DNA of 64,000 nt from Calditrichota bacterium. GTDB lineage: Bacteria > Calditrichota > Calditrichia > Calditrichales > Calditrichaceae. Position numbers and translations under genes: made by a program. Position 1 is the first letter of the stretch, and every line of letters begins with the position of its first letter. The notes under the pieces are model-generated. The model made no database searches, was not told where the DNA came from, and worked only from the letters and a program-made list of their open reading frames with translations. Shown here piece by piece: positions 27,418 to 36,219 of the stretch. Where the stretch lies: positions 50,938 through 114,937 of the forward strand of contig JAJRSO010000061.1 in NCBI GenBank assembly GCA_024278755.1, given 5' to 3'.

Positions 27418-30054
27418 CTATTCTTCAATCTTAAACGAAACCTGCGCGGCGGGTACTATTTTTACAGGCCCGTACAAACCATAATCCCGCACATGATAAT
27501 TGTCGTTTTCCCGGGCCAGACGGTTAGCAATGGTATTGGTAATTGTAATGCTGATTTTATTTTCACCTGCTTTTAAAAAGCGACTGATATCAAATTCCCA
27601 TGGCGCTTCGTATTTATCGGCAACAAATTCTTCGTTAATAAATAATGTGCACCAGTCCTTTAAATTTCCCAGGTTTAGTTTTAAATGCTGTTTTTTAAGA
27701 TAATGTTTTTCGAGTACAATGATCTTATGATAGGTAATCGAACCGGAGCGAAAAGGAAAAAAACGGGCATAGTTACCCAGGTCAACGATGCCCTTAAAGT
27801 GTTCGCTTTCTAAAAACCAATCTCTGTGGCTAATGGTTAAAACGGGTAATTTGCTCGGGATGTACAGCGGAATCTGACGGCTCTCACCGCCTTTTTTTAA
27901 GATGATAAAGGAGCGGCCGGGTTTGCGCTGATAGCCCGAAAAACTAAGCGCCGATGCGCTCTGCTCTTCGATGGACATTGCTTCCAATGATGATTGCGAA
28001 ATCTGCCAGATATCATTGGTTTCGAGTTTGTTAATCAGCAGCATTTCACTTTGAGCGGGGGGCAGTGTCATTTTAATGTGTACCGCTTCGTCGGAGCGGT
28101 ACCAGTTGGCAAAGGGTTTTACAGCCGCCGAAGAAAAATCCCAGATATAGGGTCGCCCTTTTAATTTTCCGATAAATTCGAATGTAATGGTTTGAGACGG
28201 GTTGAGATTTGTCAGAAATAAATTATAATAATGCTCAGTCTCTCTTAAACGGTAATGAATACCGTTTGTGGCAGAGCGTATTTCCACTTTCAGATGTTTG
28301 TAAAAATCGGCAATTAGGTTGGAAAAACGGCTGACATCCGCCTGAAAATAACTTGCTCCTCCGGAACGGCTTTCTTTAAAACTGGTACTGTTCGTACGGT
28401 TTCCTTCAAACCAAACGACATGGCTGATTCTCATAAAACTCGCCTCATGCTCAGGCTGGGCGCAGCGTTCCGGTACGCGGCCCATTGCAATAATAAAACC
28501 GCCGTTTTCAATAAAAGCAGCCAGTTTTTGCAACGTTTGCAAAGACAAAACATGTATGGCCGGAAGTAAGATAATTTTAAAGGTTTGCTCTTTAAAGGTA
28601 AGACAGCCGGAATCGATAGAACAGATTTTATCGGAATTAAACAGGTCAAAATCCAGCAAAGTGTAATCAAGGCCGGAGCGGTGAATTTGGGCCATGGAGC
28701 GGTAAAATAGTTCCAGGTTGTCATCCAAACCGGGGTACAAAACTAAAAACTCGGTTAGCGGTATTCCTTCCTTAAAAAAATGTCCGGCCTGGTGCAAACG
28801 GGTAAACCAGTTTTTATAGGCGGAAAAACTCGGGTCCGAAGCATGCATCTTAAAGGCTAAATCATCGGTATTGTCGTATTTTAAATAAAAATGATTGACT
28901 CCCGCCGCCAGCAGATGGTTAAACTGCTGGAGCTTTTCGCTGAAGGAATAGTGCAGGTTTAGCAGATGATGCATGGAAACGGGCACTTTTTTGGTCCCTT
29001 CGCTTAGCCGCCGGCTAACCATTCGTTTTAAATGGATAAATGAACGGGTATAAAAAGGGGTGCCGGGTTCAAATGCATTTTCATCGATGGTCAGCAGGGT
29101 TGCGCTATCGAGATAAAGAAAGGGCAGTAGTGGATTGGAGATGGAGATTCTATAAAGCACTTGTTTTGCGCTACTGTTTAAAATGGGTTTTAACGTTTTT
29201 TGAAAATATGTATTAAATGCTTTTCCGTAAGCGGCAAACAGTTCCGAAGGCGCCAGCCAAAAACGAATAATATCGGTTAGTAAATGTTGTTCACTATCGT
29301 CCAGCGATTCATGATAATCAACCCCCTCTTCCGTAAAACGGGGATTTATAAACCGATCAAGATCGAATACCAAATTGCCCTTAACGCCAAGCCGGCTGTT
29401 AAAGCGCGTTGTAAAAATTTTAAGCACACGTTTTAAATGGGATTCATCAAAATAATTAAAGCGCCGGTTTAATTCTTCTGTTTCGGTTAAACTAAACGTA
29501 CGAATTACGATAAGAAAACCGTTTTCGCTTTGGGCCGCAACCGTATGTTTTTTAGGATTATAAGAATCGGTGATATCCCGGAGCCGCACATTTTGATCCA
29601 ATGGGAGTGAAGCGGTAAAATACAAACGAAAAACATGTTCCGGGTTGGGGATACGGAGTTTCCGCTTACCCGCATTTAACGGAATAATTTCCGGCTTATG
29701 CGCGTAAAAGTGAAAAATATCGGTACTCCAGGTGTTCTGCTTAACAAAATACCGGGTGCCGGAAAAGATCTGTTTACGTAGAATCTGTCCCGATAGGTCC
29801 GGGTGATCGGCTAAATAAGATTTAATGTCCAGATGAACGTGGTAGTGTGTTTCAAATGTTTTCAGTTCCCCGCTTTTAACCGCCTCCTGAAAAAGCTTAT
29901 TATGCAAAACATTTTCCGAGACAACGATACTTTGTATATTCCAGCGCTCCAACTGCTCCGGAAGGCGTTCGGGAAACCCGGGCTGTGCCGCCAGTTCAAC
30001 AGAAATACAGGAACTGATTTGTAGAGGAAGTATTTGTTTTTCGTCAGTTTGCAT
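27418..30054 (-). CDS. Glycoside hydrolase-like protein (GH106/GH2 sugar-binding type)
   Basis: An 878-residue protein without a signal peptide. The middle (about 330-560) resembles a TIM-barrel followed by a glutamine-amidotransferase-like domain (IILLPAIHVLSLQTLQKLAAFIENGG). The C-terminal ~120 residues form a galactose-binding-like module: LNLGNLKDWCTLFINEEFV ... WEFDISRFLKAGENKISI ... NRLA. This order recalls GH106-type alpha-L-rhamnosidases and related large glycosidases. Catalytic residues could not be assigned and the substrate is unknown. The N-terminal part was not recognised. The gene is isolated, with weak ribosome binding. Confidence 0.5.
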   Translation of the reverse strand: MQTDEKQILPLQISSCISVELAAQPGFPERLPEQLERWNIQSIVVSENVLHNKLFQEAVKSGELKTFETHYHVHLDIKSYLADHPDLSGQILRKQIFSGTRYFVKQNTWSTDIFHFYAHKPEIIPLNAGKRKLRIPNPEHVFRLYFTASLPLDQNVRLRDITDSYNPKKHTVAAQSENGFLIVIRTFSLTETEELNRRFNYFDESHLKRVLKIFTTRFNSRLGVKGNLVFDLDRFINPRFTEEGVDYHESLDDSEQHLLTDIIRFWLAPSELFAAYGKAFNTYFQKTLKPILNSSAKQVLYRISISNPLLPFLYLDSATLLTIDENAFEPGTPFYTRSFIHLKRMVSRRLSEGTKKVPVSMHHLLNLHYSFSEKLQQFNHLLAAGVNHFYLKYDNTDDLAFKMHASDPSFSAYKNWFTRLHQAGHFFKEGIPLTEFLVLYPGLDDNLELFYRSMAQIHRSGLDYTLLDFDLFNSDKICSIDSGCLTFKEQTFKIILLPAIHVLSLQTLQKLAAFIENGGFIIAMGRVPERCAQPEHEASFMRISHVVWFEGNRTNSTSFKESRSGGASYFQADVSRFSNLIADFYKHLKVEIRSATNGIHYRLRETEHYYNLFLTNLNPSQTITFEFIGKLKGRPYIWDFSSAAVKPFANWYRSDEAVHIKMTLPPAQSEMLLINKLETNDIWQISQSSLEAMSIEEQSASALSFSGYQRKPGRSFIILKKGGESRQIPLYIPSKLPVLTISHRDWFLESEHFKGIVDLGNYARFFPFRSGSITYHKIIVLEKHYLKKQHLKLNLGNLKDWCTLFINEEFVADKYEAPWEFDISRFLKAGENKISITITNTIANRLARENDNYHVRDYGLYGPVKIVPAAQVSFKIEE

Positions 30055-30144
30055 ACAAAGCCCAAAATACGAAAGTCAATTGAATATTTGTTTGAAAATT
30101 GGTAATATTCACTTTTAATGTCAAGTTCTTTTTAAGAGGAAGCT

Positions 30145-31098
30145 ATGGAATATCCGGCACATTTTAATGAAGCGCATTTACCGACTCCCCTTATACCTGT
30201 TCGTCACTTTTTTAAGAAAATAAACAAATATGAAATTTATCTGAAGCGCGATGATTTTACGGGAGTTGAATTGAGCGGAAATAAGGTGCGCAAACTGGAT
30301 TTTTTAATGAAAGAAGCTTGGGAAAAAGGCGCCAGACATATCATTACCTGCGGCGGGATTCAGTCGAACCATTGCCGGGCCACCGCTTTTTATGCGACTA
30401 AACTGGGTATGAAAACCACGCTTGTTTTGCGTGGCGAAATGCCCCGGAACATGACGGGCAATTTGCTTTTAAACCGTCTGCTCGGCGTTGATATCAAACT
30501 GGTTACGAAAGAAGAATACAAACGGGTCGGAGAAATTATGGAAAGCATCGCCGCACAACTACCCGAACCGGCCTATGTGATTCCCGAAGGTGGTTCTAAT
30601 GAAGTGGGCGCCTGGGGATATATAAGAGCGTTCAAAGAAATTATGGAGCAGGATTCATCTGTCGATACCATTGTGTCGGCCTCGGGCAGCGGGGGCACCC
30701 ATGCCGGTTTGCTGTTGGGAAAGTTGTTGAGCGACAGCCCGGTTCAGATTCTATCGGTCAATGTATGTGACGACGAGGCCTATTTTGTAAAAAAAATCGA
30801 CTCCATTATGCAGCGTTTTTGCAGCCGCTATAATTATTCTCTTCTCTGGGAAAGGAAAGATATTCGTATTCTGGATGGATTTGTGGGCTCCGGCTATGCG
30901 CAAATTGGCCGGAAGGAAGCAACGTTTATTAAACGTTTTGCGCATAGTGAAGGCATTGTGCTGGATCCGGTGTACACGGCCAAGGCAATGCTGGGATTTG
31001 AGTATAATTTAAAGAACGGCACAATCCCGGGTAAGAAAATAGCCTTTATCCACACAGGCGGCATATACGGAACCTTTGCATTTTCCGAAATGTTTTAA
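30145..31098 (+). CDS. D-cysteine desulfhydrase / ACC deaminase-like PLP enzyme
   Basis: A 317-residue fold-type II PLP enzyme. PTPLIPV, LKRDDFTGVELSGNKVRKL (PLP Lys ~52), CGGIQSNHCRATA and the SGSGGTHAG phosphate loop match the DcyD/AcdS family, which releases pyruvate and ammonia from D-cysteine or aminocyclopropane carboxylate. Which substrate applies cannot be decided from the sequence alone. AGAGGAAGCT precedes the ATG. mtgA follows 62 bp later. Confidence 0.88.
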   Translation: MEYPAHFNEAHLPTPLIPVRHFFKKINKYEIYLKRDDFTGVELSGNKVRKLDFLMKEAWEKGARHIITCGGIQSNHCRATAFYATKLGMKTTLVLRGEMPRNMTGNLLLNRLLGVDIKLVTKEEYKRVGEIMESIAAQLPEPAYVIPEGGSNEVGAWGYIRAFKEIMEQDSSVDTIVSASGSGGTHAGLLLGKLLSDSPVQILSVNVCDDEAYFVKKIDSIMQRFCSRYNYSLLWERKDIRILDGFVGSGYAQIGRKEATFIKRFAHSEGIVLDPVYTAKAMLGFEYNLKNGTIPGKKIAFIHTGGIYGTFAFSEMF

Positions 31099-31160
31099 AA
31101 ACAATTTACCGTACAGAGGCAAACATATATTCTGCAAAAATATGCAAAGTTGGCTGAAAA

Positions 31161-31901
31161 ATGATTCGTACCCTTATAAAAATCATTTCACTAATGGTGC
31201 CTTTTGTCACGGTATTGCTGGCGTTATTAATCTATTTTTCACTTCCGGATGTGAGTTATTTAAAAAGCCATAATCCCAAAACAACTTCTTTTATTGAAAT
31301 GCGTAAACAGCAGGCAAAGAAGACCGGAAAAAAAATACGTATTCGTCAGCGCTGGGTACGTTTCAGTCGTATTCCCAAACGGTTTAAACAGGCCGTTCGC
31401 ATTACGGAAGACGCTTCTTTTTACCGGCATAAGGGGGTTGATTTTGACGAGCTGAAAGAATCCATAAGAAAAGATTTTGAAAGCGGTAGCTTTAAGCGCG
31501 GCGGAAGTACCATCACTCAGCAACTGGCAAAAAACTTATACCTCTCATCCGAAAAAAGTGTTATCCGGAAAATTAAAGAGTACCTCATTGCCAAACGCCT
31601 CGAAGCGGCTCTGTCGAAAAACCGGATTTTTCATATTTATTTAAACGTTATTGAATTTGGCAGAGGCGTTTTTGGGGTTCAGGCTGCGGCGCGTTACTAT
31701 TTTGGTCGCAATGTATGGGCGCTTTCGTTAGAGCAGATGATTCGCCTCGCGGCGATCATTCCCCGCCCGCTGCGTACCAGTCCCAAAAAGAACAGCCGCT
31801 GGCTTTTGTGGAAATCCAGATGGATTTTAAGAAAGATGAAAAAATATAACTATATTTCAGTTCAGGAATATGAACAGGTACTGCCGGCTTTTGCAAGATG
31901 A
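31161..31901 (+). CDS. mtgA: Monofunctional biosynthetic peptidoglycan transglycosylase
   Basis: A 246-residue GT51 enzyme that polymerises lipid II into glycan strands. An N-terminal membrane anchor (about 8-29) is followed by the family motifs: ITEDASFYRHKGVD with the catalytic Glu (~83), GGSTITQQLAKNLYL, the LNVIEFGRGVFGVQAAARYYF motif and RLAAIIPRPLRTSP. No penicillin-binding domain follows, so it is the monofunctional type. It is linked loosely to the amino-acid gene upstream and the TPR genes downstream. Confidence 0.94.
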   Translation: MIRTLIKIISLMVPFVTVLLALLIYFSLPDVSYLKSHNPKTTSFIEMRKQQAKKTGKKIRIRQRWVRFSRIPKRFKQAVRITEDASFYRHKGVDFDELKESIRKDFESGSFKRGGSTITQQLAKNLYLSSEKSVIRKIKEYLIAKRLEAALSKNRIFHIYLNVIEFGRGVFGVQAAARYYFGRNVWALSLEQMIRLAAIIPRPLRTSPKKNSRWLLWKSRWILRKMKKYNYISVQEYEQVLPAFAR

Positions 31902-31963
31902 AAATAACCGGCAGAATGAAATACTTATTCGGATGATTTAATATAAAAAAAGGAGGCTACAGG

Positions 31964-32848
31964 ATGAAGCAGGCAATGGAAATGATTGAGCAGGGAAACC
32001 TGCAGGGGGCATTGGAAATATTAAAACCGCTCTATGACCAAAATAAGACAAATGCGGAAACCAATTATTTGTTGGGCGTAATTGCCATAAAACAGGATCG
32101 TTACGATGACGCCCTGAGTTTTTTGACCCAGGCTGAAAAACAAAATCCGGATGACGCCAGAGTTTACGAAGCGTTTGGCGAAGCGTATGGATTAAAAGCG
32201 CAGAATGCCGGTATGTTAAAAGGCGCCATGCTTATGCCGAAAATAAAAAAATCTTTTGAACGGGCTCTGGAACTGAATCCCGGTTCTCTTCGTGCAAATG
32301 AAGGATTATTTATGTTCTACCTGTTTGTACCCAGTCCGGCGGGGGGCAATGAAAAGAAAGCCGTTCAGATTGCCACAGAAATTGCGTCCATAAATGAAGC
32401 GCACGGGTATATGGCTGAGGCGTTGATTAAAGCAAAAAGCGGCGCAACGGAAGAAGCCGCGGTTCAGTTTGAACAGGCGTTGCAAAAAGCGCCGCAGGAT
32501 AAGGAAGTGCAAATGAAAGCCGGACGTTTTATGCTGCAAAACGGAAGACTGGATCTGGCCGAGAAAGCGTTTAAAACGGTTGTTTCCAATAATCCTTTTG
32601 ACCCGGCTGGATACGACGCCTTAGGCCAATTCTATCTGAAAGATAATAATGCCGAAAAAGCGCTGGAACAATTTAACGGCGCCCTGGAAAAAAACCCCGC
32701 TTTTTATCCGGCAAAACTCAATCGGGCCAAAGCTTTTTCCGAACTGGGAAAAACGGATGATGCGCGAAGCGATTTGGAAGAAATTTTAAAACAACATGCA
32801 AAATCGCCTTTGGCGGCAAGGGCAAAAGAGTTACTGGCAAAACTTTAA
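31964..32848 (+). CDS. TPR protein (paralogue 1, no signal peptide)
   Basis: A 294-residue protein made of about seven tetratricopeptide repeats (for example NYLLGVIAIKQDRYDDALSFLTQA, YDALGQFYLKDNNAEKALEQF). No signal peptide is seen, so it is probably cytoplasmic. A strong AAAGGAGG Shine-Dalgarno precedes the ATG. It resembles the next gene along its length, including the EAFGEAYGLKAQNAG / ENLGDAYGMKAQKGS segment. TPR proteins serve as scaffolds; the partner is unknown. Confidence 0.85.
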   Translation: MKQAMEMIEQGNLQGALEILKPLYDQNKTNAETNYLLGVIAIKQDRYDDALSFLTQAEKQNPDDARVYEAFGEAYGLKAQNAGMLKGAMLMPKIKKSFERALELNPGSLRANEGLFMFYLFVPSPAGGNEKKAVQIATEIASINEAHGYMAEALIKAKSGATEEAAVQFEQALQKAPQDKEVQMKAGRFMLQNGRLDLAEKAFKTVVSNNPFDPAGYDALGQFYLKDNNAEKALEQFNGALEKNPAFYPAKLNRAKAFSELGKTDDARSDLEEILKQHAKSPLAARAKELLAKL

Positions 32849-32953
32849 CAAAACTAACGAAAACCACCGTTCGCCGGGTAGTGGGATTTAACCGTATGAA
32901 AGCATTTTTCTATGAATCGGCAGACAGAACCGGTAGTTAATGCGGAGCATAAA

Positions 32954-33904
32954 ATGATGTTTAAATCTTTTTTATTTGTTCTTTTACTAACCTTCGCTTT
33001 GTTTGCTCAAACGCAGGAAAAAAATAAGCGGATTACCGAACTGCTGAATTCAGGCAAAACCCGTCAGGCGGAACAACGGTTACTTAAAAAATTATCCGTA
33101 AATCCAAAGCAACCCGAAGTTATTTACTATCTCGGTATCGTAAACTTAATGGATGGTGATTATGAAAAGGCCATTGACCACTTTGCAGAAGCTATTAAAT
33201 TAGATGACAGCGATTATCGCTTCTACGAAAATTTGGGCGATGCTTATGGCATGAAAGCGCAAAAAGGAAGCATTTTTAAAGCAGTTTTTGTCATTGGCGA
33301 TATGCGTTCCAACTGGGAAAAGGCCATCGAACTCAAACCCGATCTGGTTTCGGCCCGGGAGCGTTTGTTTTCCTATTATCTAATGGCGCCGGGAATCGCC
33401 GGCGGCGATGACGAAAAAGCGCTAACTCTGGCCAACGAGGTGTTACAACTAAATCCGGCGGCGGGGCATATGCTGTTGGCCCGTTTTTACAGTAAACAGG
33501 AAAAATCGGAACTGGCCGAAAAAGAATTCCTTGCGGCGGCCGCGATAGATTCTACTAACGGTAATATTTTCAATCAGGCCGGATATTTTTATCTGCGCCA
33601 AAATAAACCGAAAAAAGCGCTAAACTGGTTTAGCAAATATGTCGCTCTGGAACCGGAAAACTCGAATGCTTACGATAGTAAAGGGGACGCTTTTTTGAAG
33701 TCGGAGCAGTATGATTCTGCGCTGGTAATGTTCGAAACGGCCCTGCAAAAAAATCCCTCCTTCGAATCTTCGCTTTTCAAACGGGCAAAAACTCTGAAAA
33801 AACTGAATCATAAATCGCAGGCCCGGCAAGCCGCCCGTGCCTATCTGAAAAAATACCCGGATGGACGATACAGCGGCAAGGCGGAAGATATAATCGATGA
33901 CTAA
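32954..33904 (+). CDS. Exported TPR protein (paralogue 2)
   Basis: A 316-residue TPR protein with an N-terminal signal peptide (MMFKSFLFVLLLTFALFAQ), so it should be periplasmic. It has about six TPRs, and its central part, including FSYYLMAPGIAGGDDEKAL, aligns with the preceding gene (FMFYLFVPSPAGGNEKKAV). The frame is open from 32912; ATG 32954 is chosen because GCGGAG lies 7 nt upstream and the signal peptide starts there. It ends 2 bp before the Omp85 gene, suggesting the two act together at the outer membrane. Confidence 0.85.
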   Translation: MMFKSFLFVLLLTFALFAQTQEKNKRITELLNSGKTRQAEQRLLKKLSVNPKQPEVIYYLGIVNLMDGDYEKAIDHFAEAIKLDDSDYRFYENLGDAYGMKAQKGSIFKAVFVIGDMRSNWEKAIELKPDLVSARERLFSYYLMAPGIAGGDDEKALTLANEVLQLNPAAGHMLLARFYSKQEKSELAEKEFLAAAAIDSTNGNIFNQAGYFYLRQNKPKKALNWFSKYVALEPENSNAYDSKGDAFLKSEQYDSALVMFETALQKNPSFESSLFKRAKTLKKLNHKSQARQAARAYLKKYPDGRYSGKAEDIIDD

Positions 33905-33906
33905 TT

Positions 33907-35691
33907 ATGCCGAATAACTTCTCCTGTAAAAGTCCGTTCTATGCGGCGGCCGTTCTTCTTCTGCTTGGCTTCGTTTCCGCTTTTGCCGGCCGCAGTCCTA
34001 TAAATAAAACCATCCGCCGGGTGCAGTTTTCGGAATCCTTTCAAACCTCTGCAAACGAATTGCAAAAAGCCGCATCCGTTACAAAAGGACAACCGTTTTT
34101 TCGAAAAGACCTGCCTCTGTATGCCCGAAAAATAGAACAATATTTATACAATCGGGGATATTTATTTGTCCGTGTCGATTCGGTACAGGTAAAACCCGAT
34201 GGCGATTCGCTGTATGTTATGTTGAATTTCTTTGGCAGTAGAGGCAAACAGGCCTTTATTGAGGCCGTAAATATTAAAAGCGATTCGTTGCCTGTTTCGT
34301 TTTATGAAAATCAGTCCGATTTAGTTCCGGGCCGTCCCTGGTCTGCCGTTCTGGTGGATGAGGCCATCCGGCGGTTTTTAAAAACAGCGGCCGAGGCGGG
34401 ATTTCTGTTTGCCAGGGTGCAATCGGGCGAAATGAAAGTATACCAAAAAAATAGGCGTAATCTGGTTGATATTAACCTGTATATACACGAAAATGAACGG
34501 ATTTATATTAGCGACCTTATTATCAGAGGAAGAAAATACACCGACGAAAAAGTTATCCTGCGCGATCTGGGATTAAAAACGGGACAAATCTATGCTACGT
34601 CAATTGTAGAGGATATTCCACAACAACTTATGCGGCTTGGGATATTTAAATCGGTGAAACCGCCAATCCTTTATCGTACGGCGCCGGACAGCATTGCCCT
34701 GGAGATTACGATAGAAGAGGGCAGCGCCGCTTCTTTTGACGGGGTGGTAGGCTATATTCCGGAAACGGGAAAAAAAGGAAACGGTTACTTTACCGGATTG
34801 CTGGATATCTCGTTTAAAAATTTATTTGGAACGGGAAGAAAATTTTCCGTGCACTGGAAAAAGCCTAATGCCCTGTCCGATGAGTTTTCTCTGGAATATA
34901 CGGAACCCTGGGTGTTCAATTATCCGCTGGATTTGGCCGGCCGTCTGGAACGCACCGTACGCGATACAACCTTTATTCAGTGGAATTATGCCTTGAATGT
35001 GCGATTCCATTTGCTGCGCAATCTTTCCGTCCTGTGGAAACTCCAGCGTAATAGTTATATCCCCGATTCCAGCGCCAGCAGAGATTTCCGCCTGCTGCAA
35101 AATGAGGTGTTGAATTCACAAATCGGAGTGGAATACGATACACGGGATTATGCGCCAAATCCGCGAAAAGGCGTATTTTATTCAAACAGTTATGCGTATG
35201 GATTAAAACACAATTCCGGCCCGACGTATATAATCCGGGAAGATAGTTTAAAAAAGAACGAAGCGTTACATAGTATTTTAGTGCGTCTGGAATTTTACTA
35301 TAATCTATGGTCTAATCAGGTGCTGGCTTTTAAGCTGAACGGTCGGCAGATAAAAGGTTCGCGTTTACAATTAACCGATTATTTTTGGTTTGGCGGCAGC
35401 CGGACGCTACGCGGGTATCGGGAAAACCAGTTTTACGGCAGTACGGTTGGTTGGGCGAATTTGGAATACCGTTTTTTAATGGGACGCAATGCCCGGCTGT
35501 TTTTATTCAGTGATTGGGGGTTTTATCACTATAAAGACAAATCAACCGTATTTGAGAAACTGCTACCGGGATACGGACTCGGCGTGCGCTTCGATACGCC
35601 GCTGGGTATTATGGGCGTTGATTTTGGATTGGGTAAAGGCGATTCTTTCGGCGAAGCAAAAATCCATTTTGGTTTGATCAACCGGTTTTAG
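33907..35691 (+). CDS. Omp85-family outer membrane protein (BamA/TamA-like)
   Basis: A 594-residue protein. A signal peptide spans about residues 1-28. Two or three POTRA-like repeats follow (about 30-270; for example RIYISDLIIRGRKYTDEKVILRDLGLKTGQIY). The C-terminal Omp85 barrel (~275-594) contains FGGSRTLRGYRENQF, the conserved (V/L)RGY loop-6 motif, and ends in INRF with a terminal Phe. It is shorter than BamA and probably a TamA-like or specialised assembly/translocation protein. It is coupled to the exported TPR gene (2 bp gap). Confidence 0.85.
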   Translation: MPNNFSCKSPFYAAAVLLLLGFVSAFAGRSPINKTIRRVQFSESFQTSANELQKAASVTKGQPFFRKDLPLYARKIEQYLYNRGYLFVRVDSVQVKPDGDSLYVMLNFFGSRGKQAFIEAVNIKSDSLPVSFYENQSDLVPGRPWSAVLVDEAIRRFLKTAAEAGFLFARVQSGEMKVYQKNRRNLVDINLYIHENERIYISDLIIRGRKYTDEKVILRDLGLKTGQIYATSIVEDIPQQLMRLGIFKSVKPPILYRTAPDSIALEITIEEGSAASFDGVVGYIPETGKKGNGYFTGLLDISFKNLFGTGRKFSVHWKKPNALSDEFSLEYTEPWVFNYPLDLAGRLERTVRDTTFIQWNYALNVRFHLLRNLSVLWKLQRNSYIPDSSASRDFRLLQNEVLNSQIGVEYDTRDYAPNPRKGVFYSNSYAYGLKHNSGPTYIIREDSLKKNEALHSILVRLEFYYNLWSNQVLAFKLNGRQIKGSRLQLTDYFWFGGSRTLRGYRENQFYGSTVGWANLEYRFLMGRNARLFLFSDWGFYHYKDKSTVFEKLLPGYGLGVRFDTPLGIMGVDFGLGKGDSFGEAKIHFGLINRF

Positions 35692-36219
35692 CGGTGGATT
35701 AATCCGGGAATATCATGCTTTAATCCGGAACGATCCATATACCCATGATATTTGTTTAATTGTAAAATAGCTTTTGGTTATGACTTAAATTTCTAAAGTA
35801 AAATTTAGGAAACATCAAAATACAAGCGCCAAATAACAAATAAACACTAACTTCTAAAATTTTAACCTTTATCTACAAAGTGGTTTTTGATATTTGTGCT
35901 TTAGAATTTAAGGTATGAGTTATTTTTACCAAAAAAATTGTTGCAAAATGAAGAACTAAACGCAGAGAGCGCAAAGAAAAATATTAAAAGAGAACGGGCC
36001 GGATATGAATTTGATATTGAATCTTCCCTTGTGATTTAATATCAACTTTACCGCTTGAAAAAAGAGTGGAAGGCCCGATAAATCGCGATGCAAACAGGAA
36101 TTGTGAAATTTATTGAAGCAATTGTGTATGGAATTGTGGAGATTTAAAAGAAACCGTTTGTGCTTGACCCTAATCTTCGAAGACAGTAAAATGGAACACA
36201 TCAAATTAGAGGAATAAAA
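35692..36219. other. 528-bp intergenic region containing one copy of repeat C
   Basis: No supported gene. It includes the dispersed repeat at 35782-35915 and, at its end, the GAGGA ribosome binding site of the UbiD gene. Confidence 0.6.
35782..35915. repeat. Dispersed intergenic repeat C, copy 1
   Basis: Aligns over ~130 bp with 59912-60033. Shared blocks include TAAAGTAAAATTTAGGAAA, CAAAATACAAGCGCCAAATA, TTCTAAAATTT and CTTTAGAATTTAA. The copy has a 12-bp insertion relative to copy 2. AT-rich, non-coding, with partial inverted symmetry. Confidence 0.8.
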
